The notes under the pieces are model-generated. The model was given only the letters and a program-made list of their open reading frames with translations. It was not told the DNA's origin and searched no databases. Made by a program: the position numbers and the translations under genes. Positions 1 through 11,088 of a stretch of DNA of 64,000 nt are shown here, one piece after another. Every line of letters starts with the position of its first letter. Position 1 is the first letter of the stretch. The DNA comes from Ciborinia camelliae (lineage: Eukaryota; Ascomycota; Leotiomycetes; Helotiales; Sclerotiniaceae): contig JANPYM010000002.1 in assembly GCA_025890175.1 (NCBI GenBank), positions 2,721,241 through 2,785,240 of the forward strand. The letters are read 5' to 3'.

Positions 1-114
1 CCAAACTGTATTTTCAGTTTTTCCAAACTTTCGGGATATACTACCCCCCCCCCTCCTCTCTTCATGTTTCCACCAATTTCACCTCCAAAAATAAATAAAA
101 CAAAACTTCCAAAA

Positions 115-3100
115 TCAAGCAACAGAGACAAAGAAACCCATCTCTCCGTCTCTTCTCTCCACCCTCCCCATTCCACTAATCTCATCCCCAACCGCCATCC
201 TTAACTTCTCCACCGTAGCCGGGCTATCCAAGTTCCACCCCTTATTTCCTCTCTCCCAACTCCCCACCTCCAACCCATTATCCACCCTCGCACTCCCCAC
301 TGCCATCCTCAGTGCAAAAAATACGCCCGCTCCCAAAAACAACGGTGGCTCACCGACCCCCTTACTACTCTGTACACTCTTCAACCCCTGCCACATCTTC
401 TCTTTCCCCTCCTCGTCTTTGAGGAATGAAACATTGAAAACCTGTGGAATATCCGCGAATCCCGGTATTTTATATGTACCAGGCCCTTTCGTGAACAACT
501 GCCCCTCACGCGTCCAAAGACTTTCCTCCATAGTAAATAAGCCCAACCCTTGCACATAAGCCCCCTCAATCTGGCCATAATCAATCGCCGGATTAATGGA
601 TCTCCCAATATCCATAAGAATATCCGCTCTTAGTACCGTATGATGACCCGTAAGTACATCGAGTTCCACCTCCGTAACAGCTACTCCTTGGGTAAAATAA
701 TAATACATATCCTTGACTTTCTCCTTATCATAAATACCCCACTCATATCCAACGCGTGGCATTTTCCAAAACCCACTCGCACTCAAATGAACTCGATCTC
801 TATATGCCGCATGCGCCAAGTCTTTCATACTTGCATCCTTCCCTTTCTTTTCTCGATAGGGTGCTAAGCGCACATTTAACTGTTTACAAGCATCGATGAC
901 AGCCATACCATTTAGATCACTCCCCGAACTCGCAGCCGTAGGACTTGCATTGGCGGTCTGGTAACTCGATGTATCTTGTGTGAAGATGGATGAGATGGGC
1001 ACACCTAATTCTTGAGCGCATATTTGAGCCATCTTGGTATATAAACCCTGGCCCATTTCTGTGCCTCCGTGGTTTAGGAGAATAGAACCATCGGCGTATA
1101 TCTTGAGAGAGGCGGAAGCCTGGTTCAGGTGGAGAGCTGTGGCAAAAGACAGACCAAATTTTGTGGGGAGGAGGGAGATGCCGCGTTTGCGGTATTTATG
1201 TTCTTTGTTGTAATTTTCGATATCATGGAGGCGTTGAGGGTAACTTGCTTCATGTTTGATTTGGTCCAGGAGTATAGGAATATGCCAGTCTTGATCAATT
1301 GTTTGGAGGAAGGGTGTATGATCTCCTTGTTTATAGAGATTCTTCAGTCGGAGGTCATCGACGGGGATATTCAGCCCTTCGGAAATGGCAGTCATGTATG
1401 TTTCTGCCAAGAACATAGCCTGAGGCCCTCCGAATCCTCGGAATGCTGTGTTGCTATGTGTATTTGTCTTACACACATGACCTCTTAACAGCACATTCGG
1501 TATTTCGTAGCAGTTATCGAAGTGCGTTAAACATCTTCCCATCACCGCAGCTGACATGTCCTGTGAGAAACCAGCATTATTATACACATCTGCCTCCAAC
1601 GCGATTAGTTTACCATCGGATTTGACGCCGACCTTCCATCGAGCTTGGATGGGATGACGTTGTCCGGTCGTGATCATATCTTCATCGCGGTTCAACATGC
1701 ATCGTATGGGCCGTTTTGTTTTCTTAGCTGCAACAGCGAGGAGGCATGCTAGTTGGACGCTACGGGATTCTTTGCCACCGAAGGCTCCTCCCATACGTTT
1801 CACTCGGGCATTGACGCGAGAGCTGGGTACGCCGGTTACTTGAGCTACGAATTCTTGGGTTTCCATGCTATGAGAAGGTATTAGTGATTGGTAGGAGTAG
1901 GGAGAAATTAACACCCTACCTGTTCTGAGTTGAGGACCATACTTCATATGTTCCATCTTCCTTATTTGGAATTACTACTGCGGCATTGGTTTCCAAGTAA
2001 AAGTGCTCTTGACCCCCTATTCTAGTAGTTCCTTCAAAGATTTTGTCACATGATGCCCATATATCACCCAATTTGTCCCCAATAGCTGCTCCTTTCTTAA
2101 GCATTTTCTCATAAGGAAAGTAACTGTTCGCATTAATCGCTTCATCGATAGTCAGAATGGCCGGAAGATCTTCATATTTAACTCGAACGGCCCGAGCAGC
2201 AGCTTGTGCTTGTAGAGCAGTTTCAGCATAGACCAAGCCTATAGGTTGACCATGAGAAAATACTTCTCCATCTGCAAAGAATGGTTCATCTTTCACGATA
2301 GACCCCCAAAGATTCGCATGTTTTGGGATATTGTTGATGTCGACATATCCCAGAGCAAGTCCTGAACCAATCGCAGGTCTCCAGTCTACTTCCATCAATT
2401 TTGCATGAGCACGACTGGATAAAACCATAGCACCAAATAGTTCTCGATGCTGTCGGGGCATATCATCTATATATTCCGCTTCTCCCGTTGTCTGTTTAAG
2501 AGCTGACAAGTGTGGGATTTGTTTCCCTACAACGCGCTGCTCGTACGGATTATGGTTATCTCTGGTACCCGAGGAAATCCCACGATGTATTTCGTTGATG
2601 AGATCAGGATCTACTTTGCCCAGTCCAAGGTCGGAAACTACTTCATGCCAGAATCTAAAGAATAAAGATATGGCTAGTGTTCGACGATACGATGCCATCC
2701 CACCGGGAACGTCGTATTTCAAATTGAGTTCTTCGGCCAGGATCCTCATGGATTCATTGAGAGTTGTTGAACTGTGCCATGGTTTACCTAGCAGATATTT
2801 CATAGCCTTGGGCACTTCAATAGTGATCGGGGCCATACCGCCATATGCCAAAGACACTTGAGAAACGAGATCGTCTTTATTAAGTCGCACCCTAAATGCA
2901 GCCGTCACAATTGCAATATCGTCATCCTTCCTCTTGGCTTGTTTATATGCTTTAGTGATCTCTCGAATATTCGGTGATGGCAAGGGGATTCTAATTTCTA
3001 CTATCACGGCACCGATTGGAAGTTTTGTAGTACGATATGAAACGAAGAAGTCGGACATCGGTAATTCTTTCCTCCCTTGAGCTCTGCTCTGAATAGTCAA

Positions 3101-4589
3101 TACAGCACCTGCTGCCATGAGCACAGGATTGATGTCTGAAATGGGGGAAGCTGTAACAATATTTCCTGCAAGAGAAGCAACATTGCGAATTTGCCTTCCT
3201 GCGAAGTAACGAAGTTGCTTTCTGATAGCTTCAAAGACCGAAGCACGGAGGCCAAGTCTTTGAGATAGCCTTCGACAAGCATCTTCTACTTCAGTCAGAG
3301 GAGTGTTTGCCCCAACAACAACTCCTGTACCCATTTGAAGTTCATTATCTTCTGGAATGTTAATACCTTGAAGCTCCTCAATTTCTGAAACATAAACTGA
3401 GACCGGGAAGGTAGTGTATTTGAATCTGACCTCAACTTGAGTCTCACTAGCTCCACATACTAGCTTAGCTGTGGGATATACTTCTTTTATTAGAAGAAGT
3501 TGCTCAAGTGTCCTTGGTAAGAGCCATATATTCGTATGGTTTCCGTAATATAACGACGTCTTGGCAAAATTACGAAGGGCTGGTGGAAAAATAAGTTCCG
3601 TTTGAGGACGGTAAGAAATAAACGAATGTTGAATATCTTTGGAATCGGTTGAAATGGAGCTGAACGGAGATATAATATCATCATTGGAAGAACGCGTTGG
3701 ACTTTCCTCTGAAGAGTCTTGTGGAGAACTTGTTCGATTCCCGCATGAACCATTGTTTGGTGAATCTTTACAACATCCTCCAGTTCTTCCACAAGATCCA
3801 TTCTGGTTTGGGACTTCAAAAGGATCAATTTCTGAATGTAGTGGAATACTGGGAAGATTCGTTTCAGATCCATTATCAGTGATATCATCTGACCTAGGAA
3901 TAAATATCTTTCCTTTCAGGTCATCAGTAATGAAGGTCCTTGCAGCCTGCAAAATGGGCTTGTATCCGGTACACCTGCAAAGATTTCCATCTAAATGTCC
4001 CTCCAGTTCTACATCGTTTGCAGATAGCTGGAATACTTTTGATATCGGATCGTAAGAATTCCTGATCAAGGCATACAATGACATGACAATACCGGGTGTA
4101 CAAAAGCCACATCTGGGAAATTGCAATTAGATGAGTCCATAAAATTTCGTATGCCATTAATCATCTTACTGTGATCCGTGAAGCTTTGCTATACGTTCTT
4201 GTAGCGGGTGAGGATGTTCGGCATTTCCAAGACCCTCAATGGTGATAACATGCTTCCCAACGACTGTAAATTTTCAGCTCCGATCAAACGATGCATTTCT
4301 ATGATAACTTACCTCCTATGAGAGGAAACAGACAAGCGTTCACGGCAATGTGCTTTATCTTTCGAGAATCGGAAACATTTTTGAAAGTCTGAAGCACAAC
4401 TGTACAAGCCCCACATCCTCCTTCACCACACCCAAGCTTTGTACCCTTAAGGTCATCTTGGGACCTGATAAAATCCAGGAGTGTCCATTGAGGGTTCGGA
4501 TCACGAATTTCTATTTTCGCTCCATTCAGATAAAATTTTAAAGTAGACTCTTGGAAAATTGACTGAATTTCTGGGTTTAATTCTACCAT
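115..4589 (-). CDS. Xanthine dehydrogenase (purine hydroxylase I)
   Basis: Oxidises hypoxanthine to xanthine and xanthine to urate with NAD+, in purine catabolism. Four exons on the minus strand: 4589-4313, 4263-4170, 4112-1920 and 1867-115. All junctions keep frame and give about 1438 aa, the usual fungal length. Visible in order: the plant-type 2Fe-2S motif GCGEGGCGACT, the second 2Fe-2S pair (CGFCTPG and GNLCRCTGYKP), a Cys-rich linker with GGCC, the FAD domain, then the molybdopterin domains with QEHFYLET, GGAFGGKE, NTAFRGFGGPQ and the GVGEP segment that holds the catalytic Glu. The start at 4589 is the first in-frame ATG; the frame is open upstream but without an ATG. Relatives are the Aspergillus hxA product and aldehyde oxidases. 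Full length and all cofactor motifs favour XDH. Confidence 0.96.
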
Positions 4590-5383
4590 CGTTGATGAAT
4601 GAAAATGGCGAGTGTAACGGTGAGCCAAAAGGCTGGGGAGATTTGATTTGGAATGCCATCTTGCTTAGATCAACAGGATGGCTTGATAAACAAACGAGCA
4701 TTGAGCAGCTGATAAATTTGTATTGGTTACTTGAGTCGTTGAGGATGGACGATCGTGTCTCTGGATGGTATTGTGTTATGCAGGGCGACAGAGTTGGGCA
4801 CGGGTGCGGGGGGATGTAATAGGATAATCGGCAACTAGGTACGTACCCAATAACGGTTCCGATAGGCTATCACGTAAGCCGCACAGCCCCTGCAACGAAC
4901 GCAAAAATCCTATCAGCACGACAAACCACTTCACTGTCATCTGATTGATATCCAACCACATATGAGCCACTTATCATCAATTCATAAGGTTACATTCGTG
5001 CATGTCAGACATAGCTAGCTCGATCAAATACCACATATTGGGATGAAGATTGAAAGAGGTTGGGAGATGGGGGATGGAGACTGCGCCTAGGTATACTCTT
5101 TGGGCAAAACAGGTAGATGGATTCTGCATGGCAATGCTATCGGTGCCCATTTAAAACTTGTCATACTGCTCTGATTTCAAGTCATCTCTGAGATGCTATG
5201 CTCGACTCAGATCCGCTAGACTACTGCATACTGCGTACAGATACCATAACATTTGTCCCCATCGAGACCCATGTTTCGGGATTTCCTTATCGTCCGTACA
5301 GGCTGCAGCATACACTAGTATGAGACGTTTAAGGAAGGTGCAAGTGCTCACAATATTGACTGAAAGAGGAAGATGATTTTGTA
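4590..5383. promoter_or_regulatory. Intergenic region between XDH and a small plus-strand gene
   Basis: About 0.8 kb between divergent genes, so it probably holds the XDH promoter. I looked for the purine-regulator palindrome TCGG-N6-CCGA known from Aspergillus UaY targets and saw no clear copy. A CTAGGTACGTACC element lies near 4835-4848. No other feature is seen. Confidence 0.4.
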
Positions 5384-5854
5384 ATGGATATCAATTACAG
5401 TGTTCTTGATCTTCAGGCAAAAAACGAGTTGTCTATTCCAACTCTATTCGCCATCTTTTATAGTTGCAGTATCGTACTTTTACTACCTTCAATTTATCTC
5501 TGAGAGACTACCTTTGACTCAGGAAGCGCCACATTGCAAGCTGTGTGTGAATGCCATAAGTTTGCGCCTTTCTTGACCGAGGCTCTAGAATCTTCACATC
5601 CCTTTTCAGTATACATAGACACTCGATTATACGAGATATTTGATGGAAATTCTCTAAATATCGAGGAATGGATGCAGCATATTGTACATGCTATTTGTAA
5701 TGCATCGAAAATGATCGTGTATATACTATCACGATTGCGCTATTCTGATTCCATTCAATGGAGCCAACCCGAAGCGTTTTGTTTGTTCGAATTGAACCTC
5801 TCTGCCGATATAAATAAAGCACTGGAGGAGAAGGGAAAACATTGTAACACGTAA
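5384..5854 (+). CDS. Possible small hypothetical protein, two exons
   Basis: I do not recognise this gene. Exon 1 is 5384-5468 and exon 2 is 5523-5854. The 54-nt intron starts GTATCG and ends CTCAG, and the frame continues across it to give about 138 aa. The protein has no signal peptide or clear membrane segment. Its second half is probably helical, with two Cys in an early CEC motif. No family assignment is possible by eye, and the coding call rests only on ORF length plus a frame-consistent intron. It could be a chance ORF. Confidence 0.35.
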
Positions 5855-6967
5855 CCCATATGAAATGCCAGCAACTTCAAGTAAAAGCTTACTGAAAATA
5901 CTTCTCTGGTTGCTGGATATTGAGGAAGGAATGGTAACTGGAGGCTAGGTAATTACCTAGTGGTTCTACCTACATCAAGTTTTGCGAATTTGACAAGGAA
6001 GGCAGGCGTAGTGACCAATATCGCGATATCTGAGATAATACAGCATTGCTGAAAATTAGGCTTAAGCAGTTGGTTTGGAGGCGTGGAAAATTGAATCGAT
6101 GGAAAATTATTTGCAAGTAGAGGATGGAAACGGAATGGCAGTGGTGCATCGAAAGCTTGGGGAAGGAAAATCAACAAGTAAGCTTGGCCTTTCCAAAACC
6201 CAACCAGCAATAAACTTGCTAGGCCAGTTGCTTGAAAGAAGTTTTTTTCAAGATGCAAATGACAATTTACTGGGTCTGATATCCAAAAATCTGTTGATGG
6301 ATTTTTCCGACCGTGGTCTGCTCATGAAGGCTGAGCCACCAAATGAATATTCACTTACCGAAGTTCCCTATATAATATTAAATAAACACAGAACAAACAT
6401 ATTGAACGACCGCTGCTAGTGGTTGTGGTCTAGTGGTCCAATTCCTCTCTTCCACACTGCGAATGAATTCAAAGAAACGGGTCTGCTGAGCTTCAATTAC
6501 ATCTCTAACACAGGTGGGAACATCTACGGTTCGACTCCGTTACACAGGTTACACTGGCTATGGATGTTTTGCTATTTTTGATATCGAATTTCTTTTTGGA
6601 GAGAGGAAGGGGATTTGGATTATTATGACTCTATTGAAGTTACTTTTTTGCCATTGTTGGTATTTGGGACCCACTTAAAGAGCTTGTCGTCGATTGCCTC
6701 ATTCTCGCGTAAACATAAACATTGAAGAACATTGAAGCGATACTCAGTTTTTAATGGGAGAGAAATTGAATTTATTGCGAGGTTCCATAATTGGCCCCGC
6801 TCTTTTTTTTAGCGATTAGGTATATGTCGGAGGCGAGTCATTTGTTTTGATTCGTCCAACCATAACCCATTTCCCTTCTTTTGAATGCATGATTCCTATG
6901 CTGATAAAACTATTGGCCCGCCCAACACAGAGAATTCAGAATTCATGAATCTCCAAAGCTCCAAACC
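5855..6967. other. Intergenic, apart from a tRNA-like element
   Basis: About 1.1 kb. A plus-strand ORF at about 6090-6419 has no recognisable content and no supporting splice signals. The only other structure noted is the A-box/B-box pair listed separately at 6421-6550. Confidence 0.3.
6421..6550 (+). other. tRNA-like element with Pol III A box and B box
   Basis: The sequence contains TGGTCTAGTGG near 6430 and GGTTCGACTCC near 6530, which match the internal Pol III promoter boxes of tRNA genes. They are about 100 bp apart, compatible with an intron-containing tRNA. However, the expected acceptor stem does not pair (GTGGTTG against ACACAGG), one T-stem pair is mismatched and no clean anticodon stem can be drawn. 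It may be a decayed tRNA, a tRNA-derived SINE fragment, or chance. Confidence 0.25.
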
Positions 6968-8839
6968 TTAGCCCGATATCCCCTTAGCATAATCGATGAG
7001 ATATTTCGCCATGGCTTTATCTAATTATTGATAGTCCCCCACATTAGTTCCTATTTCGTTCGGATATGAAAAGAGTTTGAAAGAGAAAATGCCAACTCAC
7101 AAATAGTATTAGCACCATGCAGTGATTCCTCCATCCAATCTGGCAAGTCCACCAAATCACTGCCCGTCTCTAGATGGGCCTGTATCATTCTCGCATCTAC
7201 ACTTACACTCCTCCAAACACTACTCAATGCTCCGACATTATCAGCAAAAATGTGCATTTGCTCTTCTCCAATGACTTGTAGATCGAGACGAGAGCGACGG
7301 ATTATTTCTACCTGGTTACTGAGGGAATCGCGAAGCTGGGTTTGTTGGTGGATTGTTCGTTCGGTGGCTACGGGGTGGTTGGGTTAGTAAGACGTGGATG
7401 GAGAGGGGAAATATTCAAAGAAACAGAGAAAGGGGAAGAACGAACTTATCTTCTGCCGAGCTAATGCAGCGATGGCAGCGACTCCAGGCATTAACAATAG
7501 ACCCCCAATCTTCGAAACATCAGCTTACATCTTCCATTTCCAAACTCATGCCCATAAATAGAAGAATATAAATTAACATACCACAACAAACGGGGCCAAA
7601 ACCCCCGTAAGCCCAATCGCCGCCAGTATAAAAGCGGGTATGACAACACCAGCAGTAACCACAAGAAGCCTTTGATTAATACCCTCTAATCTGACATATA
7701 ACTCCTTGAGCCGTATCTCAATTTGTTCCATTTGATTCGTGAGTGCGCCTTCGCGGGTCCTGGCCCAGGTGCTGAAGGAGGAGGTGAAATCTGTCAGGTT
7801 GGTGGTTAGGAGACGAAAATCGTCTTCAAGTTTATTGGAATCGACTTGAGCGCGGTCCATATCCTAAGTGATGGTGTTAGAAGAGCAATTGGGAAGTTAA
7901 AGAGGGGTTGAAATGGAGCCTTCGAAATTGGTGGTTTGAGGCTAAAGCTGAGGTGAAGAAAAAAAAAGGGGGGGGGGGGGGGGGGGGTGTGGTGAAGAAG
8001 GAGAAGAGGTAGAATAGTAATGATATAAATGGGACTGGAATTATATCACTGACTGCAATAAACCCATTGAGAATACGTAAACGAGTTTCCCTAGGAATAT
8101 TGGGATCGGTGCAGAAGGGAATAATCAAATCGTCAAATTCTGATGGGGGTTATCAAGCTATATTAGTAAAGTACACAATTTGCAGGTGGTAAGTAGTTTT
8201 ACGCGGGAAGGGGGGGGAAAGGGAGTCATAATAAACATACTATTTCCATGAATTGCCAGTTCCGTCGCAACATCTCGACTTTCTCTAAGCACAGCTTCAT
8301 AATTCTAGTGAATGAGTGAGTGTTAGAATTTAAAATGAGCCATATCGACACTACAGAAATCCTGCAACTTCCTTTCACTCGATAAAAAAACAAATGAACC
8401 TCAAATTTCAAGTAAACACAACACATACCATCCTCTGCCTCCTCAACTCCGGCATAAATCCCGAAAAATGAATACGATCAATTTCTCCAATCTTCAATTC
8501 CAAACTTCTAAACACCCGATCAATTTCTTTGGTCGCATCCACGGCATCATATGCAGATTGCTGAATATATTTAGCACAATCATCGCTCGCAACAGCTCGT
8601 GTGCAGCCTTTTGCGAATTTTTCTTGGTCAGCTTCGCTCGTAATGGGAGGGATATTTTCGGCACCAGTCGATAGCACTTCGAGTTCGGTTTCGGAGAGGG
8701 TATCTACGACATCGATATATTTTTGGGGCGTGGGGTCGGAGCCAACGAGACCCGTTACTTTGGCGACAACTTCATCGTAGGAAGGAGGGGAGCTTTGTGC
8801 ATTGTAGGGGGGAGGGTTAGATTGAACTTCGTCAGCCAT
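6968..8839 (-). CDS. Unrecognised helical protein, family member A (408 aa)
   Basis: Seven exons: 8839-8429, 8304-8241, 8139-8054, 7863-7582, 7509-7446, 7367-7101 and 7020-6968. All are frame-consistent and give 408 aa. The N-terminus is Pro/Ser-rich with PPSYDEV. A mainly helical region follows, then a long hydrophobic segment at about residues 254-297 split by an intron, then a second helical region. The C-terminus is similar to that of member C. Two long helical blocks around a hydrophobic hairpin are reminiscent of alpha-helical pore-forming proteins (ClyA/XaxA type), but that is a fold-level impression and not an identification. It is the clear paralogue of the gene at 11089-12772 and shares exon lengths of 64 and 86 nt with it. 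The intron after 7446 uses the donor GTTCGT. Confidence 0.8.
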
Positions 8840-9662
8840 AATGAAGGGGTGTGTTTGGAAAGGGTAAGTAGCAAAAGTAACGTTAAACTAGCTGATTGTA
8901 AAATCTTTTGATGATCTAGCCTACACCAAATGGACAGAATAACAGCATCCTTTTATCTCCTCGTTTGATGGAATTGATACTTTCCGAAATCGCACACTGA
9001 GAAACCAACCGATCAATAGGCATTGGCAATATGAACAGAGAAAGGTACGACACAATGTCAAACCTGGTGGAGTCCCTGAAGTATTTTCTTCAAAAATTCC
9101 AAATTCATCGCCATGCACCAAAATAACCTGTTTCTATCCCTGGTGGAATGTAGGTGAAATTGAAGAGAGCACTATGATCTGTAAGTTGACGCAAGAGCAG
9201 CCAAAATCGTTCCACAAACAGGGTACCCCGCAAGAGTATCATATGCATCTAAACTTTTGAAGATAAGTTACCTATCTATATGAGCAATACTACCAGGGTG
9301 AGAAGGAATAAAACTCCACGCATACTTATTTTGATCGTCGGAATATTCCAGACCCCTGCTTGTAGAACTTTGGACGTTCCAATGACGTGTTGGGGATGAT
9401 TAGAAGCTCAGAGAGCATCATCTTATGCAGTGCTAGGAAAGACAAAATCGTCAAGAAAACCAAATTGCATTCGCTGGTTATCTGCGGGATAAGTAGGTCA
9501 TAGTCATAAAATAACGATAATATATTGTTCCGCTGTACCCGAGCACAAATATGCAGACAATCAGAAATGGTAACCCAAAATCCTGTTATAACACTTGTCA
9601 AGAATCAATACGCCTTCCAATGAACGAGAGGGCCATGAAAACATTCATCTGCGTGATGCAAA
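8840..9662. other. Intergenic between family members A and B
   Basis: About 0.8 kb between two minus-strand genes: the promoter of member A and the 3' end of member B. Short ORFs on both strands have no recognisable content. No remnant of a fourth family member was convincing. Confidence 0.3.
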
Positions 9663-10654
9663 CTATGCCATTGCATCAATATACGCCTGCAGATACCCCG
9701 CCTTTGAAGTATCTGATTACTTTCAGTTTGAGCTGTCCCACATGCAAAATGAAGAGGGGTAAGGTAATGCCAACTTACATGTTCTAGCTGCCGAATTGAG
9801 TATGTTCCTCATGTGAACAGGGAAATCCTGTGATAATATGTTAATCATAGTGTTCACGAACGCTATTAAGAGAAAGTGTTCAAGGGCGGGACCTGATATC
9901 AATACTAACCACAAAATCAATCGCCATTTCAAGAAATGCCACAATTTGACGCATATCCACTAGAGCCCATCTCCACACTCGTGTGAGAATCGGGGTATTC
10001 ATGGAAAATTCTTCAAGAATTCCATGAGTGTGTGAAGGAGGCTGAGTTCTCATACAGTGATGGACGACGTCGTCGGCTAATCTTACAAAGCGCCTGATTA
10101 TCAAATCTGCAAAATCTCTGTAGGCATAGATGTCCTGTATTAATGTTAGTAGATCTCCATTGATATTGTTCTCTACGAACCTGGATATAGCCTCGAATGC
10201 TATTAATCTGATTCTCTGGCCTAAGTGTACTATCCTCGACAAATCTAGTAATGGATTGTACAACCGCTATTTATTTCGAGGCCGATCAGAATATGCCCAT
10301 AAATGCGTTGTGAAATGCAATAATAGACGTGATTGAACGGTACCTTGGGCATTCAAACGCATAGCCCATGCAAGAATGGTTCCATTCCTCATGAGCCAAT
10401 CATGTTCCTTCAAGAAGTATCAGTCACATCCCATTTGATTCTTATGGCCAACGAACATTTTCAAAGATTAGAGCAAATTGAGTTAAAGCGTTCCCAAAAA
10501 CTTGGCGAAGGCTGCGAATGATTGCACGATTCCGCTGGTTAGCCACAGAAGCGTCGTTGAAAGAGTACTGGGAAGATTGTGATTGAAGGATCAGAAGATG
10601 ATTCTTTCCCAATTCGTGCGTTGGAGTTGGAGTGGAAGAGATGTTTTGAGTCAT
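9663..10654 (-). CDS. Short divergent paralogue, family member B (223 aa)
   Basis: Six exons: 10654-10457, 10407-10344, 10266-10181, 10134-9910, 9827-9779 and 9712-9663. Exons 2 and 3 are 64 and 86 nt, exactly as in members A and C, and the penultimate exon is 49 nt as in C. The C-terminus (VDFP... then YLQAYIDAMA) lines up with the ends of A (VDLP... YLIDYAKG) and C (LPEY... YLDTYARG). Sequence identity elsewhere is low. The central hydrophobic segment and its flanking helices (about 130 residues in A and C) are absent, replaced by a direct join inside exon 4. The protein is therefore probably soluble. Introns 1 and 3 start with GTTCGT. It is either a streamlined partner subunit or a decaying copy; the frame is fully open. 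Confidence 0.65.
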
Positions 10655-11088
10655 GTTTCTAGATGGTGTAAAATGAACAAGAGATAATAAGGGGAATTGT
10701 TGCTTTTTTCAGCTCTCTCAAATAAGCTCAAGAGAATTTGATAATTTATAAGTGGGTTAAAGTTGTAGCAAAGCTAGCGTTATATTCCCCACAACGACAA
10801 CATAAAAGAGATCATGGGAAGCTTTGCCATATGGGACGTTGCGGCTATGACGGTGGTGGCTGAAATTAATCAACTGGACTAGGTGGAAAATGAACGCAAT
10901 GCATGCAGCATGGTAGTTTTCCCATAAGAAATATCATGGGTATGCCGATGCCGGATTATAAACTGTACACCATCAGATTGATTCAATACAAGGAATCTAC
11001 CCCTCCACTTCAGATTTTAATGTGTCCTTGCTATTAATCACCACAAAGCCCCCAAAACTCCTCTTGCCTCTAAAGAAACTCGACAATC
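10655..11088. promoter_or_regulatory. Divergent promoter between family members B and C
   Basis: 434 bp between head-to-head genes, so probably a shared bidirectional promoter. A CT-rich stretch precedes the ATG of member C. No specific binding site is recognised. Confidence 0.4.

Noticed and set aside
5953..6419. Overlapping frames of about 100 codons on both strands
   Set aside because: No family features and no intron signals; one is antisense to the other.
9326..9601. Minus-strand frame of about 90 codons next to family member B
   Set aside because: It lies downstream of the B stop codon, shows no similarity to members A or C, and has no supporting splice phase.
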